Of a stretch of DNA of 64,000 nucleotides, positions 60,745-64,000 are shown piece by piece. A model generated the notes under the pieces. The model ran no database searches and was not told the origin of the DNA. It saw only the letters and a list, made by a program, of their open reading frames with translations. Origin of the DNA: Monilinia fructicola (Eukaryota > Ascomycota > Leotiomycetes > Helotiales > Sclerotiniaceae). Position numbers and translations under genes: made by a program. The stretch lies in NCBI GenBank assembly GCA_008692225.1, contig VICG01000009.1, forward strand, positions 1 to 64,000, read 5' to 3'. Numbering within the stretch: the stretch's first letter is position 1; each line of letters opens with the position of its first letter.

Positions 60745-63099
60745 TCAAACCTGCCGACAACGGAAGCTCAAATGCGATGAAATCAAGCCAGAATGTGGAC
60801 CAATGTCGCAAAGCCTCACGACAATGCATACCTAGCGATGGCGTAGTATTTCCGACATCAACAAAATGCTTCCATGAACGGCAGTGAAGATGTTATTCCT
60901 GGTGAAAAAAGGTGGTCGATTGGGAGCTTTCTACGCATATAGGAATACATTCGATGAGAGTAGCGTTTGGGTTGATGTTACCGAAAAAAGGCACGTACAG
61001 TTCAATCGTCAAATGAAGGGGTTAGAAGCTGACGAAGTAATAAATAGTGACCTTTTTCAATGTCACCGATCCATATAATATGGAAACAACTCCTGAACCC
61101 GAACAGCCCATAGACTCTGCTCTTCCCACCACAACCACTATGGACGGAGCCAGTGATGGTGCTTTCAATCACCCCTCATTCGAGAAAGCTCCTGGCCTGG
61201 AAGCTCTCTCGACCGCTGCCACTACGAATCTGGAATATATGCGCCAATTATCGGTACCGGTACAATCATCGAGAGGGCATCAATACTCCACAGTACTCGG
61301 TCAACAACCTCGACTTTATACTGAATCCTACTGGATCCGAAGGCCGTTTGAGTATGAAGATAACTCTTTATTCACTACGTTCTCGGCTAACATTTTTATC
61401 ATAGGTTCGCCCCTAGTAGATCCATCATTGAGATCGCTTTCCAGAACGAACAACTTCATCAGCGATGTGGACTGTGTAAGAGAGCATGAAGTTGCATTCC
61501 TATTGCGACATTTTGGGGAGACTACTGGACAATGGTGAGCGAGCGTTTATACCAGCTTATACCAATGTTTGAATAACAATTGACTTTCCTAGGATGGATC
61601 TATTCGATCTTGGGTGTTATTTTGCACATCATGTACCTATACTGGCCGTATCAAACCCTTTGCTCAAATATTCAGTATGTGCATATGCAGCAAAAACAAC
61701 TTTCGCGTGTGGAGGAGAAAGGCTGTTGTTGGGGGATAGTTCGTGACCAAGCACGTATGGAACTCTACCCAAAATTCTGAGAAGGTTGACTGGGGTCTAC
61801 ATTGGTGCAAAATTATTATGACAGAGCAATCTCACTCTTGATGGAGGAGCTGTCCAAGACGGGTGGGAACGATGTTCCAATGACTCCCACAATCGACGAG
61901 CAGTTCGCCTCACCTGTGAATACCGGATCGCCCCAGAGCATTTCATCCCAAGCAAATAAGCGCGGCGATTATCGAAACCGGTACATCGTGACGCTGATGA
62001 AACAATTGCAGCTGCTGCTATACTTTGCGTTTATGAATTCCTGGATAATAATGCTACTGCTGCTTGGTCTCGACATCTTAGTGGAACTAAGTCCTTATTC
62101 GACCTAGCTGAAAGGGAAGGGATGATGCCTTTACATTCACCTTCACCTAGTACTCCGGGATCTTTGTCTTTCAGGACCAAACCTTCAATTGCAAGGAGAG
62201 CTACATTTTGGAACTTTGCCCGCCAGGACTTTCTCCGCTGCTTGTTAGTATTCATGCCCAAAGATTTCTAACGATTCTAACTGTGAATTAGTTATCAATG
62301 AAGGACAGACACGGCTTGATACTGAAGATTTGGGATCTATGGCGAGCAGCCGGGATTCTTATAGATGATCAAGGATTCGTTGTACCAAGCAACAAAGAGA
62401 GTATGTATCCGGAGTTGCAAATATCTATGCCGAGAAGATATGATTTCGAATGCTCTGATCTGGCTCATGTCGAAAATTGTAAACTTTATTGCCACTGGAG
62501 ATTCCATAGATAATGTTTATCCCCAAGATAGAGCTAGTCCCTCTGCTGTTCTTGTATAAATCAAATGACTCTACTCGAAAATGGCACGAATTGGCAAAAC
62601 GAGCTGGAAGTATGGTATCAAGGTTTACCGTCGACTTTCAAACCCTGCGCTCGTCTACCAATAATTACAGATGGCAGTGTGCCGCCAGACTCACCCAGAG
62701 CTGTATTTCCAGAGATATGGTATAGTATTCCCTATGTGCGGCTCAACGATGCAGTCATATCATTTTACAAGGATACTTCTTCTCATTAACAAACCTCACG
62801 AATCGACTACAAAGAGAACCACGGTTTCAAACAGACTCCATTCTTATCGGTCGATTGAGATGGAAGCTCGATATCATAGCCATGAAATCTGTGGAATGGC
62901 TTTGGGAAGACCAGAAGGGTCCGTAAGGATCCATCAAGTGCAAGCGCTATTTGTCGCAGGCCAATGCCTAACGGATACGAAGGAACGAAAGGTAATACTT
63001 GATCTTTTGAGAGGTATCGAGACTGACCTTGGATGGGCGACTGATTATCGTGTCAAACAATTGGTAAAAGATTGGGGCTGGCACGAACCTTCAACATGA
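60745..63099 (+). pseudogene. Zn(II)2Cys6 transcription factor, multiply frameshifted
   Basis: The order of fragments reproduces a complete fungal regulator. It starts after a TTACAG acceptor with QTCRQRKLKCDEIKPECGP, then CRKASRQCIPSDGVVF, RHQQNASMNG and GAFYAYRNTFDESSVWVDV. Next come FFNVTDPYN, REHEVAFLLRHFGETTGQW, MDLFDLGCYFAHHVPILAVS and DRAISLLMEELSKTG. The rest is DETIAAAAILCVYEFLD, FWNFARQDFLRC, INEGQTRLDTEDL, WRAAGILIDDQGFVVPSNK and a C-terminal part ending WGWHEPST at 63097. Frame changes include single extra bases at about 60803 and 60852, another near 60912, and more near 61700, 61790, 61980, 62330 and 62560. Some gaps are ordinary introns (for example GTGAGC near 61537). The first zinc cysteine lies in a missing 5' exon. 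All neighbouring genes are intact, which argues against general sequencing error. Confidence 0.82.
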
Positions 63100-64000
63100 A
63101 ACTCAAGGAACTAGAATATAAATTCTGCTGTAACAATGGAGGCACATTGTACAATCATGCCCCAGATATATCTAACCCTTGGCTTGGTCTGCGAGGGGGA
63201 TGTATACATGCAAGAACCCCCCTCCTCGTCCCCGCCCCCAGAACCTATAGAAGGGTATTCAACCATCCAGACAAGCAAAACAGATCAAATGTTTTCATGC
63301 CTAAGATGTGAGTATCTGAGGATGTTTTGATAGTTTGGCTTGGTTTTATCTTTCTAATGATTTCAACTTTCCAAACGAATCCCAGAATGAAAAACATTCC
63401 ATGGCTAGGCGGTAGTCCGGACCATTGGACACGAGATTGTTCTGATTCTTCTCTTTAAGATCTTCGAAACAAACCTATCGCTTCTATGGCGGTCATTATT
63501 ACTTCTACTTTGTCCTAGAACAATGCATATTCGAAACCGAACTACTCCTCAATGAGTGAAGATTTAGTTGATTCTACCAGAGAATTTTCATCGGGGTATC
63601 CATTCACCAGAGGTAGATATTTCAATCAGTGTCCAACCAAGTTAAATTCGAATTTTGTTCGATACCTGATCAATCTCAGGCGAGCCCACTACGATGTGAT
63701 AATGGGTAGCGGTGATAAGAACATACGTACCGGATGGCACCACTATGGATATCATGGGCGTGATCGCCGAGATGGGTCGTATATTCAGTATTCATCAGTT
63801 AGAACTAATCAAAAGTTCTCTCCTTGACCGTCATCGTATCCAAGATAACCGCCGTCATATTCAAAAGTCTGAAACCCGGAATAACCGTGTACCTCATCGA
63901 GCGAGCCAAACTACCATATCGAATCGGCCTAGCCATCATTTCCTCCTCAAATCCAAACGCTTGGAAGATTACCTTCTTACATCTCTGAAATCTCAATATG
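63100..64000. other. Unrecognised sequence at the window end
   Basis: Frames of 60-90 codons occur on both strands. One on the plus strand (from about 63744 to the window end) stays open past 64000 and is basic and Ser-rich, with no motif. Another gene may begin or end beyond the window; I cannot identify it. Confidence 0.4.

Overview
The window starts at a chromosome end of a filamentous ascomycete. Bases 1-121 are a CCCTAA telomere array. The next ~15.6 kb is extremely A/T-rich, has no coding capacity, and is built from repeat copies that differ mainly by C-to-T and G-to-A transitions, the signature of repeat-induced point mutation (RIP). Short introns (48-112 nt) with GTAAGT/GTATGT-type donors, Zn(II)2Cys6 regulators and the protein types all say Pezizomycotina. 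The overall flavour suggests a leotiomycete such as Botrytis or Sclerotinia, but that placement is inference.

Layout. (1) 1-15.8 kb: telomere, then about ten degenerate copies of a subtelomeric repeat, each ending in a palindrome-rich ~85-bp segment. Two other elements are inserted in the array: a 752-bp TA-flanked inverted-repeat element, and an A/T element whose relatives lie at 51.8-52.8 kb. (2) 15.8-16.5 kb: transposon debris (hAT transposase fragment, solo MITE end). (3) 16.6-18.1 kb: the first intact gene, a mitochondrial sulfide:quinone oxidoreductase. (4) 18.1-26.9 kb: decayed sequence, including a frameshifted DUF3431 pseudogene and membrane-protein-like remnants. (5) 26.9-44.8 kb: the gene-bearing core. 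It holds an aquaporin, an FAD aromatic monooxygenase, a histidine acid phosphatase, a GAL80-like Gfo/Idh/MocA protein, a divergent Zn(II)2Cys6 regulator, a secreted PI-PLC X-domain protein and a second, larger Zn(II)2Cys6 regulator. (6) 44.8-60.7 kb: a gene desert with dense microsatellites and several A/T or inverted-repeat elements. (7) 60.7-63.1 kb: a Zn(II)2Cys6 regulator broken by several frameshifts, followed by unrecognised sequence to the window end.

How the genes relate. No single pathway is evident. The phosphatase, the GAL80-like protein and the divergent regulator at 36.8 kb lie together and could be co-regulated. The secreted phosphatase, secreted PI-PLC, aquaporin and aromatic monooxygenase fit a subtelomeric set dealing with nutrients and environment. 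Intron-exon models were built by hand from splice motifs, frame continuity and family conservation; each spliced length is a whole number of codons.
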